64,000 bases of DNA, taken from Adiantum capillus-veneris. Lineage: Eukaryota > Streptophyta > Polypodiopsida > Polypodiales > Pteridaceae. Position 1 is the stretch's first letter. Each line of letters begins with the position of its first letter. The notes under the pieces were generated by a model. That model was not told where the DNA came from. It searched no databases and saw only the letters and a list, made by a program, of their open reading frames with translations. The DNA lies in assembly GCA_014529385.2 (NCBI GenBank), contig CM043960.1, forward strand, positions 25,298,396 to 25,362,395. The letters are read 5' to 3'. Positions 1 through 11,044 of this stretch are shown here, piece by piece. Made by a program: the position numbers and the translations under genes.

Positions 1-1368
1 GAAGATGAGCAAAAGCTCAACTTCTCCTTGTTGACTACCTTTGTAAACATGTCTGCAGGATTTTCACTTGTATGCACCTTTCCTAGCTTTAGTTGTCCCT
101 CTTCCAAAAGAGTGTGTATGAAGTGATATCTCACCTTAATGTGCTTTGTCCTTGAATGAAAGGCTGAGTTCTTCGCAAGTATCACTGTACAAGACACAAA
201 TGTCTTGTTTGAATCCAAGCTCTTCTAAGAATCTGTGTAGCTACAAAATTTATTTGCTTGCCTCCGTCATTGCTACATACTCTACTTCCGTGATAGAAAG
301 TGAGACCACTTTCTGCAGCTTTGAAGCCTAGCTTACTGCCGTGCCTCCAACCGTGAAGACATAGCCAGTAGTGCTTCTTCGAGTATCTTTGTCACCTACC
401 ATATCTGCATCAGCATACCCTTCTAGAAAAATATCAGCCCCTCCAAAATACAAAGCATTTGTTGTTGTCCCTTTTAGATACCTAAGTATCCACTTCACAG
501 CTTGCCAGTGTTCTTTACCTGGGTTGTCCATGAACCTACTCACAACTCCCACTACATGTGCAATATCTGGCCTTGTCCAGACCATAGCATACATTAGAGA
601 ACCTACCATTGTAGCATATGGAACTTTAGACATATAGGCTATCTCCTCTTGTGTCTTTGGAAACATATCCTTCATTAGTTTAAAGTGACCAGCCAAAGGT
701 GTAGAAACTGGTTTTGCATTTTGCATTGCAAACCTTTCTAGTACCTTCTTGATGTAATCCTCTTGAGATAGTTTTATTGTCTTCTTCATCCTATCCCTTG
801 ATATTTTCATACCAAGTATCCTCTTTGCAGCACCTAAATCTTTCATTGAAAAAGATTTAGACAGCTCCTCTTTTAGGTCTTTGATGTCCTGCATGTTAGC
901 ACTTGCAATCAGCATGTCGTCAACATACAACATTAGGATGATGAACTTCCCATCTCCCAAATTCTTTGTGTAGACGCAGTGATCCGAGTTGCATCTTCTG
1001 AATCCATGATCCAACATCCATCGATCAAACTTCAAGTACCATTGTCTTGATGCTTGCTTTAAACCATACAAGCTCTTCTTTAATCTGCAAACCATTTTCT
1101 CCTTAACTTTTACTTCATACCCCTTTGGTTGAAGCATGTAAGTTTCCTCCTCGAAGTCACCGTGAGGGAATGCCGTATTTACATCCATTTGCTCAAGATT
1201 TAGATCATGAGCAGCCACAAGGCTTAAGACAAGCCTAATTGAGTTCATTTTTACAATAGGAGGAAATATTTCATTGAAGTCAATACCTTTCTTTTGTGAA
1301 AACCCTTTTACCACAAGCCTAGACTTGTACCTTTTCTTCCCACCTTCTTCTTCCTTCAGCTTGTACAC
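1..1368 (-). pseudogene. Copia-A reverse transcriptase and partial RNase H
   Basis: The 346-codon frame 328-1368 has the Copia reverse transcriptase landmarks KRYKSRLVVKGFSQKKGIDF, MDVNTAFPHGD, SLYGLKQASRQWY and the catalytic LMLYVDDMLIA. It runs into the RNase H phrase YADADMVGDKDTRRSTTGY and stops at 328. The rest of RNase H is readable to base 1 in broken frames; a segment resembling LSITEVEYVAMTEAS lies just left of 328. Plant Copia elements end in RNase H, so little coding sequence is missing beyond the edge. Confidence 0.9.
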
Positions 1369-1532
1369 CCATCTATTTTAAAGTGCCCGCTTACCTTTAG
1401 GCAACTCAACCAACTCCCATGTTTGGTTGCAATGTAGTGAGTCCATCTCCACTTGCATGCTTTTCGTCCATTCTTCTTTGGATTCGTGTTGCATAGCTTC
1501 TTCGTATGATTCCGGCTCTCCAGAATCTGAGA

Positions 1533-2418
1533 TCAAGAGATGGTTGAAGGAAGGAACAAACCTTTCTGGAGGTCTACATGCTCTTGTGATCTTTGGGAAA
1601 TAGGTTGAGGCTCCTCATTTGGTTGATGTTGTTGCTCATTGTCACCGTTTGCAGTCCTTGAGTCTTCACCGTCCTCAAGCTCCATGTACTCATCACCTGT
1701 TTCTTTTGTTTGTTTTCTTTCCAAGTGATCTTTGTACATATTTTGTTCGTTAAAAATTACATCCCTACTCCTTAAGATTTTACCATCTTCAGGATTCCAT
1801 ACACGATACCCAAAGTCACCTTCTCCATAGCCAATGAAGAAACACTTTTTTGGACTTTGCATCTAGCTTTGATCTTAGGCTTCTATCTATGTGCATGAAA
1901 GCCTCACACCCAAACACATTGAGAAATGCATAATTCACCGGTTTACTTGTCCATGTCTCTTCTGGAACTCCCCCATCCAATGTCGTTGAGGGTGACCGGT
2001 TGATTAAGTACACACACCTACTTACAGCTTCCGCCCAAAGCTCAAGCGATAGGCCTGCATGTAGCCGCATGCTTCGTGCTTGCTCCATGATTGTCCTGTT
2101 CATCCTTTCCGAAATCCCATTTTGTTGAGGTGTCCTTGGGGTTGTCCTTTGTCTCCGAATGCCATTGCTAGCACAAAAGCTTTCAAAAGCTTGGCTGCAA
2201 TATTGGCCTCCATTGTCGGATCTAAGGCATTTAACCTTGGTACCTGTTTCATTCCCCACAAAGGCTTTCCACCTTTGAAATATAGAAAATACATTGGACT
2301 TATTCTTCATGACATAAACCCATGTTTTTCTAGTCGCATCGTCTATGAATGTTACATAGTACAATGAGCCACCAAGTGATGGTGTACTTGCAGGACCCCA
2401 AACATCAGAATGAACCAA
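1533..2418 (-). pseudogene. Copia-A integrase
   Basis: The integrase core begins MVHSDVWGPASTPSLGG and continues through FIDDATRKTWVY, CLRSDNGGQY and TPQQNGISERMNRTI. These hold the first two acidic residues and the region of the catalytic glutamate of the D-D-E integrase. Integrase joins element cDNA to host DNA. A frame change near 1840 separates it from the linker (1533-1862), which has the Copia phrase FFIGYGEGDFGYRVW followed by acidic, low-complexity sequence. The protein is therefore broken. Confidence 0.88.
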
Positions 2419-2427
2419 CTCAAGTTT

Positions 2428-3243
2428 TTAATTTTTTCTTTCATTTCTTGATTTTTGAAATTTTATCCTCTTTTGTTTACCATAAATACAATCTTCACAG
2501 AACTCTAAGTCCACTTCTTTCAAACCTGGTAGAAGCTTCTTTGTTTGAAGGATTTGCATTTCTTTGGCACTCATATGCCCAAGCCGGTAGTGCCACACCG
2601 CACTATCAACTTTTGTAGTTGCTGCACAAGCTGAAGGTTGCATGCTGATAGTACACAAGTAAAGTGTACTGACCTTTTCTCCCTTGGCAACCACCAAAGA
2701 TCCCTTTGAGATCTTGCACCGTTTGTTTCCGAATGCAATGTTGTGACCTTCATTGTCCAATTGTCCTGTAGAGATCAAATTTTTCCAAAGAGAAGAAACA
2801 TGCCCAACATCTTTAAGCTTCCATTCATTTTCATTAGCAGTTTTGACACAAACTGTACCTTTGCCGATAATCTCACAAGCTTCATCATCTCCCAAGTATA
2901 CATACCCAAAATTACCTTTGGTGTAATCTTGGAAATGTTGCTTGTGTGGTGTCGCATGGAATGATGCCTCGGAATCTACTATCCAAGAATTAGACACATT
3001 GTCTAATGAGAGAATTAGAGCATCTTGCTCTACTTTACCTGCCACATTGCCCTCTGATGTTGGTTTGTTGTCTTGAGACTCTATCTCCTTCTTCTTCTTG
3101 GACCAGCAATCCTTCTTGACGTGGCCCTTCTTGCCGCAGTTCCAACATTCAAGAACTGACTTTGTGTGTGACTTGCTCCGCCTTGAGCGATCATGACCCT
3201 TTTGGTTTTTGAACCTCTCCTTAGGCCTTCCTCTTGTTTCCAC
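2428..3243 (-). pseudogene. Copia-A zinc knuckle, aspartic protease and GAG-pre-integrase region
   Basis: A CCHC zinc knuckle (CWNCGKKGHVKKDC) binds element RNA. It is followed by the retropepsin active-site region, seen here as WIVDSEASFHAT. Copia proteases normally have D-S/T-G, so the glycine has become glutamate, a change expected to damage catalysis. The GAG-pre-integrase segment follows (VWHYRLGHMS, then CEDCIYGKQ), carrying the histidines and cysteines of the integrase zinc-binding region. The frame runs out near the start of the integrase core. Confidence 0.88.
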
Positions 3244-3267
3244 TGACAGTGTAGCACTTGATGATTC

Positions 3268-3852
3268 TCATGTGCTTCTCCTTCGTATTTCCTCTCTTAG
3301 GAGAACACCCACAACATCATCAAACTTAAGAGTATTTGTGCCAGAAATAGAATTACTTACAGCCATCACAAGGTTGTCCCAACTATCCGGTAGAGATGAT
3401 AGTATAAGGAGAGCTCGCACTTCATCAAAATTGGTTTTCACCGATCGAAGTTGACTTATGTTTGTGTTAAAGTCATTTAGGTGATCTGCAACTGAACCAT
3501 TCTCTGCCATCTTTAGATTGAACAAGCGCTTCATAAGAAATACCTTATTGGATGCCGATGGTTTCTCGTAGAAGTCGTCAAGTGACTTCATCAAGTCCTC
3601 CATGGTCTTCATCTCCGAAACATTGAAGGCCACCGTTGACGCCAAGCTTAACCGGATTGTACCCAGTGCATTTCGATCAAGGACAATCCATGCTTCATTT
3701 GCCATTGTTGCGGGCTTCTTCGCAAGACCGCCTAGTGGCAAATAGAGATCCTTCTGGTAGAGATAGTCTTCAATTTGCATCTTCCAATGTTGGTAGTTTT
3801 TGCCATTGAACTTCTCAATCTTGAGCTTCCCTTCCTTCACCATAACTCCCAC
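3268..3852 (-). pseudogene. Copia-A gag N-terminal region
   Basis: This 194-codon open stretch begins MGVMVKEGKLKIEKFNGKNY and contains the W..Q..D.L pattern of Copia gag (UBN2-type) proteins. Gag forms the cytoplasmic virus-like particle that packages element RNA. The start codon is about 60 bases inside the primer site and LTR, the usual Copia spacing. A frame change between 3268 and 3243 separates it from the zinc-knuckle part, so the polyprotein is broken here. Confidence 0.85.
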
Positions 3853-3916
3853 TCAATTCAAGGAATGGTTTCCTTGAGATAATTTAGCTACTAGCGAACC
3901 TTACTCTGATACTAGT

Positions 3917-4597
3917 TGTTAGGAAATAAGACGTAGCTGAATAGATATTTGAGTAGATTACTTAATGGAGAGAGATAGATTTCACACACAAGAGATTATA
4001 GAGTAGAGAGAGAGAGAGAGAGAAAGAGTACACACGATATACGTAGTTCACCCAATGTGGGCTACGTCCACGGGAAAGCAGCCACTCAATGGCTTTAGTA
4101 CTTAAAAACAAGAAGTAGTTTACAAAAAGATTATACCCTTAATAGAGCTCCTGCCTTGCTTCACTCTCACCACCTCACACTCACCTTGTTGCATCAACTT
4201 CACACTATGAAATATGTGTAGAAATGGCCTCCTTTTATAGGCCAAAAGGGCTGCCCTCTCTCATGAGAGGCAGCCATGTGTAGCCGCCCTTGTGTAGATA
4301 AGTCCAAATCGGACCCTCCAATCCGCCCATGTGTGGCCGCCCTTGAGAAGACAAGTCCGCTTTTGAATTCGGCCATCGGTCATTGACTTCCGACTGCCGG
4401 CCATTGACTACCGGCCAACTGACTGGTCGTTTTTTGACCACTTTCCGGCCATAATATTCTGGTGAAAAGGAATATTTCGACGAAGAGGCGAGTTATTTTC
4501 TTCATGCACGATGGCTTCTCCTCATAATGAAGGCCTTACAAATGTGCGTTTTTACCACAAAAAATTACAAGGGGTAAATTAGGCTCCATACTTAACA
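3917..4597 (-). repeat. Copia-A 5' LTR
   Basis: The repeat starts TGTTAGGAAATAAG and ends CTTAACA, so it has the TG...CA ends and short inverted termini of an LTR. Its first 69 bases match the last 69 bases of the window with four differences, which fixes the left boundary. The right boundary is inferred from the terminal pattern and from the point where retropepsin coding sequence resumes. It contains a GA microsatellite near 4003-4021. Confidence 0.75.
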
Positions 4598-4600
4598 CTA

Positions 4601-5515
4601 ATAATTGCTAGGAAACTATGGGAAGACCTCACCATGGGACTACAAACATAGTGGGTGGTAAATATGGCCAATAGGGCTATTGTTAAACCTATTGGGATGC
4701 TATAAGATCTCAAGATCAAGGTCTTTGGACACAAAATAAGGCATACCTTCATTGTTATGGATTGTTCCAAGCACACTATGTCATCTGAGATGATCTTAGG
4801 ATGTCCTTTCGTGAGGGAAGCAAAAATGGTGCATGACTAGTCTAAAAACTATGTCTACTTGCAGTTCCAAGGTTCTGTCATTCGAGTTGATCTTGTAACT
4901 GGTCGGGCACATCCTCTAGGATACAGATTTATAATTGATCATAGATCTGACACCACAATTCACTCGGCCTCATTGCAGTATTGTTACACATGTAACATTG
5001 ACACTAATGTTGGGGAAGATTCTCCCTGTATGGATGTTCTACCTGGGATGACTGAGTCTGACAATGTGGATTGGGTCCACCTAGCAGCAACCATAGACAC
5101 TTGGGGAAATAGGGGGACGATCTGGGTAACACCTAAGGGGGATGAAATGCCACCACTCATACCTTTAAATATGATAGGAGAAATGCATATAGCTTCTGAT
5201 GACCTACAAGATGAAGGCTTGAATGACATTGGAACCAATAGCGTCTCAAAAGACTATGGCCCACACGATTCGAAGTCAAAATCATCAACTGAAATTGACT
5301 ATGAGAACAAAGAATCTGAGTTAAATCTTGGTGCAAATGTGGGGACAAAACTTTCGAGACCCAATGGTACCCGAGATGACAATCTATCCGGGAGAGGAGA
5401 AGATACGAGTAGCAATTCATCTAGTGACTCTTCACTCGAGATCGGCCATAATCAAAAATTAGACAAGAAGAGTAAGAGATATGAGAGGCTACGATACCAA
5501 GCAAATGTGTAAGGT
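4601..5515 (+). pseudogene. Retropepsin-like aspartic protease remnant of an LTR element
   Basis: One frame can be followed from 4601 to the stop at 5513, with internal stops near 4653, 4702 and 4836. It has the retropepsin C-terminal pattern: a segment like MANRAIVKPIGML, then HTFIVMDC, then the flap and second-loop signature MILGCPFVREAKMVHDW, equivalent to the ILGRPF..-.DW of plant retrovirus-type proteases. The tail is acidic and serine-rich (217 codons from 4859). The D-S/T-G active site is missing because Copia-A inserted just upstream of it in reading order. No reverse transcriptase follows. The family is inferred from motifs only. Confidence 0.6.
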
Positions 5516-6889
5516 CTCCACCTTTCTAGCTGTAAGGAAATGAACTCAAAGATTAGGAGAAAGCATTGGGCATACAAACAGGTAAAACTCTATCTTAAAA
5601 GCAGTAAAAATGGTATTTTTGGAATCTTAAGCACAATAAACCTAGGGCTAGAAATTTTTAGAATTAAGTTCGGAGAAAACTGACCCCGCTAGTCCCTTCG
5701 AAAGATTCGATGTCAATTAAATTGATAAGAAAAATTGGATGGTTGCAGTAATCATTTAAGCATAGACTTTTACTAAGGCATCGGGCATATATTTATCAAT
5801 TCAACAAAAAAATAGGTCAAAATTTAGCAGATTTGATTTTTAAAGCTGGCAGGTGCTAGGAGGGGTCATCAATGACTTTCCAAGGACATGTAAGAAGCCG
5901 GGAGCGCTAGGAGAGCTGTATGGCTATCTTGGGATGCAAGCTACTGCCATTTCCAGCTCGTGAGTGTCCAGAAACCTATAAATAGGACCCCCTTGCTTCA
6001 CAATTTCACTCAGACTTGGAGTCCTGGCCATTTTTCTCCCACATAGAGAGAACTCTACTCAAAAATCACTAGAGAGCAAAAACTCTAGCTGATTAACAAT
6101 GGTAATTAGCCTAATCCCTTTAGCAAAACTATGCTAGTTTACCTCTATTTTCTTAATTAATCTAATCAATTAAGAAGATTAAACCTCTTTACATTATAAA
6201 CTACTCTATCAACTCTTAATATTTTGCTGATTACTTAGATTAAGATCAGGGATATTAATATAATTAATTATCAAGCCATATTAGGACCGAAATTAATCTT
6301 TTTATTCTTAAATTAAGGATAATTATACTAATTAAACTTAGGTTAGTATAAAATAACTAATAAAGCTAGATTAGACTGTTAAAAAGCTAATAAAATTACA
6401 TCATAAATTTTGTGATTAGTTTCAGTAATTAGTTAGATAGAAATTAGTTGTCTTAATCAAGAAATGATGAAAAACCTACTTAATTAACTCAAATATTCTT
6501 AAGTTAATTATCACATATAGAAAAAACTATTAAAAACATGAGGTAATTACTTCATTAATAGATAATTAGTCTAAGTATTTAATTAAGCTTAAATTAGCTA
6601 TTTTTAGACTCAAATTAAAGAGGGAAATTAGTAAATCAAGTTAGATAATTATGTGCTATTTATCAGAGTTAATTTACATTATAATTAAGTCATGATAATT
6701 ATATTAAGGTCATAAAATTAATTTAGATATTTTTATAAGCCAAAACATACTAATTCTAATTGAAATTTAAAATGGAAAATTATTAAATCAAGTTAGATAA
6801 TTATGTGCTATTTGTTAGAGTTAGTATACATTGTAATAAAGTTGTGATAATTATCTTAAGGTCAAAAAATTACATTCCAATCGGGCACT
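5516..6889. other. AT-rich non-coding stretch with a TATA-like element
   Basis: No convincing coding frame is present. From about 6100 to 6890 the DNA is very AT-rich, with repeated AATTAATT and TTAATTA words and the phrase AAATCAAGTTAGATAATTATG repeated in nearly the same form (around 6635 and 6785). A CCTATAAATAGGACCC motif at 5975-5990 is a good TATA box; the identical 16-mer occurs at 48367 inside the Gypsy-B LTR. The stretch may be a decayed LTR and leader, but I could not find its partner. Confidence 0.4.
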
Positions 6890-7515
6890 CGCAGAATGGG
6901 TGCATTGGTTAAGATCTTTTTTAATAACTTATGCACATGGTCACACTCCTCGGTCTAGTGGAACTCACTAAGAAGTTTGTACAATGGACGAGCTATTTTG
7001 GCAAAGTTTAAAATAAACCGCCGGTAGTAAACAACATGGCCCATGAATCTTTGAAGCCGCTTATAGTTTGTAGGTGGTGGCAGATTGGAAATGGCCTTAA
7101 CTTTGCTCATCTATGGAAATTCCATTTTTGGACACTATATGCCCTAAAGTGACTCCATGTTTAACCCAAAATTGGCATTTGAAAGGGTTTAAGGAGATGC
7201 GATACAACCTACACTTTTCAAAAACTTTTTGTAAACATGATAGATGTTCTTTCCAAGAGGAATAAACACAAAGTTCATCTAAGAAAGCTTCACACAACTC
7301 CCTCAAATATTCTCTAAAAGTAGTATTTATTAATCTTTGGAAGGCAGCAGGGGCATTGGTTAAGCCAAAAGCCATAACATAAAATGCGAACACTCCAAAT
7401 TCGGTTATAGAAGCCATTTTAGCTTGGTCCTCTAGTTCAATTATGATTTGATTCTAGCTAGAGTAGCCATCTAAAAAGCTACAAGCTTCCTTTCCTTCAA
7501 CTCTTTCCAGTACAT
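6890..7515 (-). pseudogene. Ty3/Gypsy reverse transcriptase fragment
   Basis: The 106-codon frame 7097-7417 reads FGVFAFYVMAFGLTNAPAAFQRL, a Gypsy reverse transcriptase motif (usual form MPFGLTNAPATFQ). The catalytic box is FLDELCVYS where FLDD is expected, so the second aspartate is replaced by glutamate. Downstream to about 6890 the frame continues with LPPPTNYKRLQRFMGHVVYY, the connection to RNase H. Upstream, a FLDGYSS-like phrase is visible near 7470. The fragment ends abruptly where the Copia-E LTR appears to begin. Confidence 0.8.
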
Positions 7516-7720
7516 GTTGGGATTCATGCCAACTGGCCGGACATCCCACTGATTACTAACCCATCTATTAACTTAACCATATATACACTTATTCTTTAAT
7601 ACAAAATAGAATAAGGAGCTGCAGCAAACAAGATAATGTTGTTGTGCACTCCACCCAATAGGAGGTCTCTCTCTCTCTGCTCTCACACTTGCACTCGCAC
7701 ACGCTTCCCACGGCACCTTC
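7516..7720 (+). repeat. Probable Copia-E 5' LTR
   Basis: The stretch between the end of the Gypsy fragment and the primer site starts TGTTGGGATTCATGCC, has a TATA-like CATATATACAC near 7571 and a pyrimidine-rich CTCTCTCT segment. Its 3' LTR is missing, so boundaries rest on position relative to the primer site and a TG start only. Confidence 0.45.
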
Positions 7721-7723
7721 GAC

Positions 7724-7735
7724 TGGTATCAGAGC
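7724..7735 (+). promoter_or_regulatory. Copia-E primer-binding site
   Basis: TGGTATCAGAGC is a perfect complement to the 3' end of plant initiator-Met tRNA, the primer used by most plant Copia elements. It lies just after the LTR-like sequence and about 1.1 kb before gag. Confidence 0.85.
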
Positions 7736-8846
7736 AAGGTTTGTGCTTGCCGTTTTCACATCCATGCGCGTGCACACTTTCAAAAGTGCAAACAGGTTTC
7801 CAATTTCGGCATCGATAAATTCAGCATTCCGAGAGCGTTTCCAGCAGGTGTCCTTCGGTTATACCCCCTTTCGAAGTTGTTCATGCAGTCGAAAGCTTCA
7901 TCCAAGCTACGCTTCAGGAGTAGTATTTTTCAACTCCACTTTTGCTACAGATACAGGTACAGGACAGAGGTGCAGGTTGTTCAGAGATTATTTTGGGATT
8001 GTATATAGCCGTTTTATGGCTATTATGTGCTATTGAGACGGTGTTTATGTGCTGATTAGAAGCACTTTTCGGCATCAACATTGTCTCGGGTTTTTCAGGC
8101 ATCCATCTCCTCACAGGTTCTTGCATACATACAGGACATCCAGGTTTCTTACAGGTTGTAGTGTTTTGCATCAGCACAGATTTCAGTGGGAGTACTTGAT
8201 GTGCATATGCTTGTTTTGGCACTTTTGATAGTGCTTGAGCTCTTTTGAGAGCGGTTACTCCCCATAGGGATTTGTTTACTGCTTGCACATTTTGTTTGGT
8301 GCCTATTTGAGCGCGTATAATACTACACCTTGTAGTACTGTTGACAATGAATGTACGTTGAGTTGTAGAAATTGCCATATGTACCTTTTGTGGAGCCGAT
8401 TTGGCTTGTTTCTAGCAGTCCCGACCATTTTTGAGAATCGATTCAGAGACCCTTTCTGAGACTAGGCTGGTTTCTTGTCTGCATAACCTTTTGTGAGAAT
8501 CGATAGCGTGAGGTTTTCTTGAGGGGGATTCTTGAATGTAGAGATCCTTTCAGTGATACAGGTTGTTGAAGTACCCCTTTTTTGTGGCCTCGCCATAGGA
8601 CATGTATAGAGAGGGCTAGGTACATTTGATGCCATGTTGGAAGTCTCGGGTTAGCTTTTGACTTTTTATGCACAGTTAGTGATTGGTGCATCTGTCTTAT
8701 GCTCTAAGAGCATTACTTTTGATGCGTTATTGATCTCTTGTGTCAGTTTTAGATTGAGATTCTGTCTTTTTTTTTTTTGGGAAACTCTACCAAATTTTTC
8801 CCAAAATTACTAGTGTATATCGCCATATTATCTTTAGCTTGCAGCC

Positions 8847-9490
8847 ATGTCATCTAGCGATGAAAAGGATATTTACAACATTCGGAAATTTGATGGGTTT
8901 AATTTTGCTATCTGGAAAGAGCAGATTCAAGATGTTTTCATACAAAAAGGTCAGTTGGATCCTATCATGGAGCGCCCAGAGGACAAGTATATAGATGTTG
9001 AGTGGGAGAGACTTGATGCTAAGGCCAAATCTACCCTCCGTTTGCATTTGGTCAAATCTATGTACTTTACTATGTTTGGAGAAAGGACTACTAGAGATGT
9101 ATGGGAATAAGTTGTGTTCCAGTTATGAGAACAAAAGTGTCACTAATAAGGTTTTCTCGATGAAGAAGTTGTTTGACCTTTGTATGAAGAAAGAGGAAAC
9201 TATTTCTACTCACATTAATGAGTTCAATATCATTTTCTCTCAGTTGACCACTCAGGTTTTGGTCTTCAATGAGGAAATCAAGTGTATCTTCTTTCTATGC
9301 AGTTTACCCTCGCCTTGGGATACATTTTGTACTGCGATTAGCAACTTAGCACCTAGTACTGGCCTTTTGTACAATGACGTCCTTGGGAGTCTATTTACCG
9401 AGGAGATTCGCTGGAATCTCTCGAAGGCAATAAGGATGGTGATGCGTATGTTGCTAGTGATAGACAGAGGGGTCACACTCAAAGTCATGC
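8847..9490 (+). pseudogene. Copia-E gag
   Basis: The frame starts MSSSDEKDIYNIRKFDGFNF at 8847, a typical Copia gag start, and has the FAIWKEQIQD pattern. It stops at 9110. The same protein continues in another frame from about 9100 with SVTNKVFSMKKLFDL, HINEFNIIFSQL and LPSPWDTFCTAIS, all standard gag (UBN2) phrases. At least one frameshift near 9110 and another near 9430 disable it. A 1.1-kb leader (7736-8846) without a recognised gene precedes it. Confidence 0.83.
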
Positions 9491-9536
9491 CAAAAGCAAG
9501 GAACGTGGGGGATCACACAGTAAGTCTCGGGGTTCT

Positions 9537-10100
9537 ATGTGTAATGTCGAATGCTATCACTACCATAAAAAAGGGTATGTGAAGAAGGATTGCAAGAAAT
9601 GGCAGCAAAGCACGAAGGATAAACAATCCGATGACACTTCTAAGTCTGATGATTCAAACAAGGGCAAAGCAAATTTAGAGGAGATCAATGTGCTAGAGTC
9701 TTCAAATGCTCCTATTGTAGAGACTCTTCCAGTGGTTGTTATGCCACTTGACATATTAGTCTTCATAGCAGATCTCCCTATCGAGGCTCTTGTTACAGAA
9801 AATGCGTAGTATGCACATAATTGGATAGTAGATTCTGGTGCGAGGTTCCATGTGACACCACATAGAGAGTGGTTCTCTACTTATTCTCACTCTTGTGGCA
9901 TAGTGATACTTGGTGATGCTTATGAACTAGACATTGAGGGTGTCGGAAACATCAAATTGCATCTAAGGAATGGCACGCACTTTACTTTATGTAATGTCAG
10001 ACATGTGCCCAAGTTGACTAAAAGTTGTTTTCTGTTGGTCAGCTTGATGATTTGGGCTACAACATCACATTTGGCAATGGGTTCTGGATAGTACGCAAAG
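9537..10100 (+). pseudogene. Copia-E zinc knuckle and aspartic protease
   Basis: The zinc knuckle reads CYHYHKKGYVKKDC. The second cysteine and the histidine of the CCHC pattern have become tyrosines, so zinc binding should be lost. After a stop at 9807 the same frame reads NWIVDSGARFHVTPH, which keeps the protease D-S-G triad, then the flap region GIVILGDAYELDIEGVG. The frame changes near 10025, after VRHVPKL, where Copia proteases pass into the GAG-pre-integrase segment. Confidence 0.83.
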
Positions 10101-11040
10101 GTAATAGTGTTGTACTCAGAGCTCAAAAGCATGGTACCTTGTATTCCATGCATGTGTCAAATGTTGGTCATGATTACGTATCTATAGTCGAGCTGTCGTC
10201 TACTGAGTTGTGGCATTGCCGGCTAGGTCATATTAGCCAAAAAGGAATGAGAACTCTAACTCGTTTTGGCTACTTACCTGTCTTGTCTTATATTGACTTT
10301 CCCGTTTGTGAGCATTGTATCTATGGCAAACATACTAGGTCTGTCCACTTGCCATTGGGTCAAAAGCAAGTTGAACCTCTAGATTTAGTACATAGTGATG
10401 TTTGTGGTCCTATGTCAATCAAATTTTTAGGGGGGCAGCTATTTTGTGACATTCATAGATGACTCTACTCGAAAGGTGTGGGAATATCCTTTGAAACATA
10501 AGGATCAAGTTCTTCCTGTGGTCCATAAATTTTTGGCAATTGTTGAAATCAATCTGGCAAGAAACTCAAGAGTTTGTGGACTGACAATGGTGGAGAGTAT
10601 GTCTCCAAGGAGTTTGACAATTTCTGTGCTAAAAGGGGGATTAAAAGGCAGTTTACTGCACCATACACACCGACTCAGAATGGAGTTGTTGAGCACATGA
10701 ATCGTACGATTCAGGAAAGAGTCAAAGCCATGCTTTCTATGGAAAATCTCACATAAGGTTTTTGGGTAGAAGCCGTCTTGACCGCAGTGCACATTATAAA
10801 TCATTCGCCTAGTACAATTATGAGATCCGAAAGAGTTATGGTCTAAACGTAAGCCCCACTATGACCATCTACGTGTTTTTGGTTGTGAAGCTTATGCTCA
10901 CGTGCCTAAACGACTTCGACAGAAGTTAGAGCTGAAGTCACACAAATGTATTTTCATTGGATATGGTGCAGATGGAGATATGGGATATCGTCTCTGGCAC
11001 TCGGAATCTCGTCGAGTCATCCGTAGTTCAAATGTGAGTC
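10025..11040 (+). pseudogene. Copia-E GAG-pre-integrase and integrase core
   Basis: The frame from 10025 reads FSVGQLDDLGYNITF, then ELWHCRLGHISQKGM and CEHCIYGKHTR, then the integrase start LVHSDVCGPMS. Frame changes follow near 10450 and 10560. The core continues as FIDDSTRKVWEY, LWTDNGGEYVSKEF and TPTQNGVVEHMNRTI. Beyond 10756 a stop and a short loss near 10830 remove part of the C-terminal domain; the phrase FIGYGADGDMGYRLW is readable near 10955-11000. Confidence 0.83.
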
Positions 11041-11044
11041 GAAG

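Larger units (their letters stand above)
1..4597 (-). mobile_element. Copia-A: Ty1/Copia LTR retrotransposon, minus strand, cut by window start
   Basis: Reading right to left, the order is LTR (3917-4597), primer-binding site, gag, zinc knuckle, protease, integrase, reverse transcriptase and RNase H, which is the Ty1/Copia order. The RNase H end and the 3' LTR lie to the left of the window. The coding region is broken by several stops and frame changes, so this copy is not autonomous. The primer site next to the LTR (plus-strand 3903-3915) is a decayed version of the initiator-Met tRNA complement. The element sits in a retropepsin coding region that continues at 4601. A second LTR of the same family, in the same orientation, begins at 63932. 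Confidence 0.93.

Noticed and set aside
4859-5512. 217-codon frame as an independent host gene
   Set aside because: The same frame runs upstream through retropepsin motifs, so it is the tail of an element protease that has lost its start.
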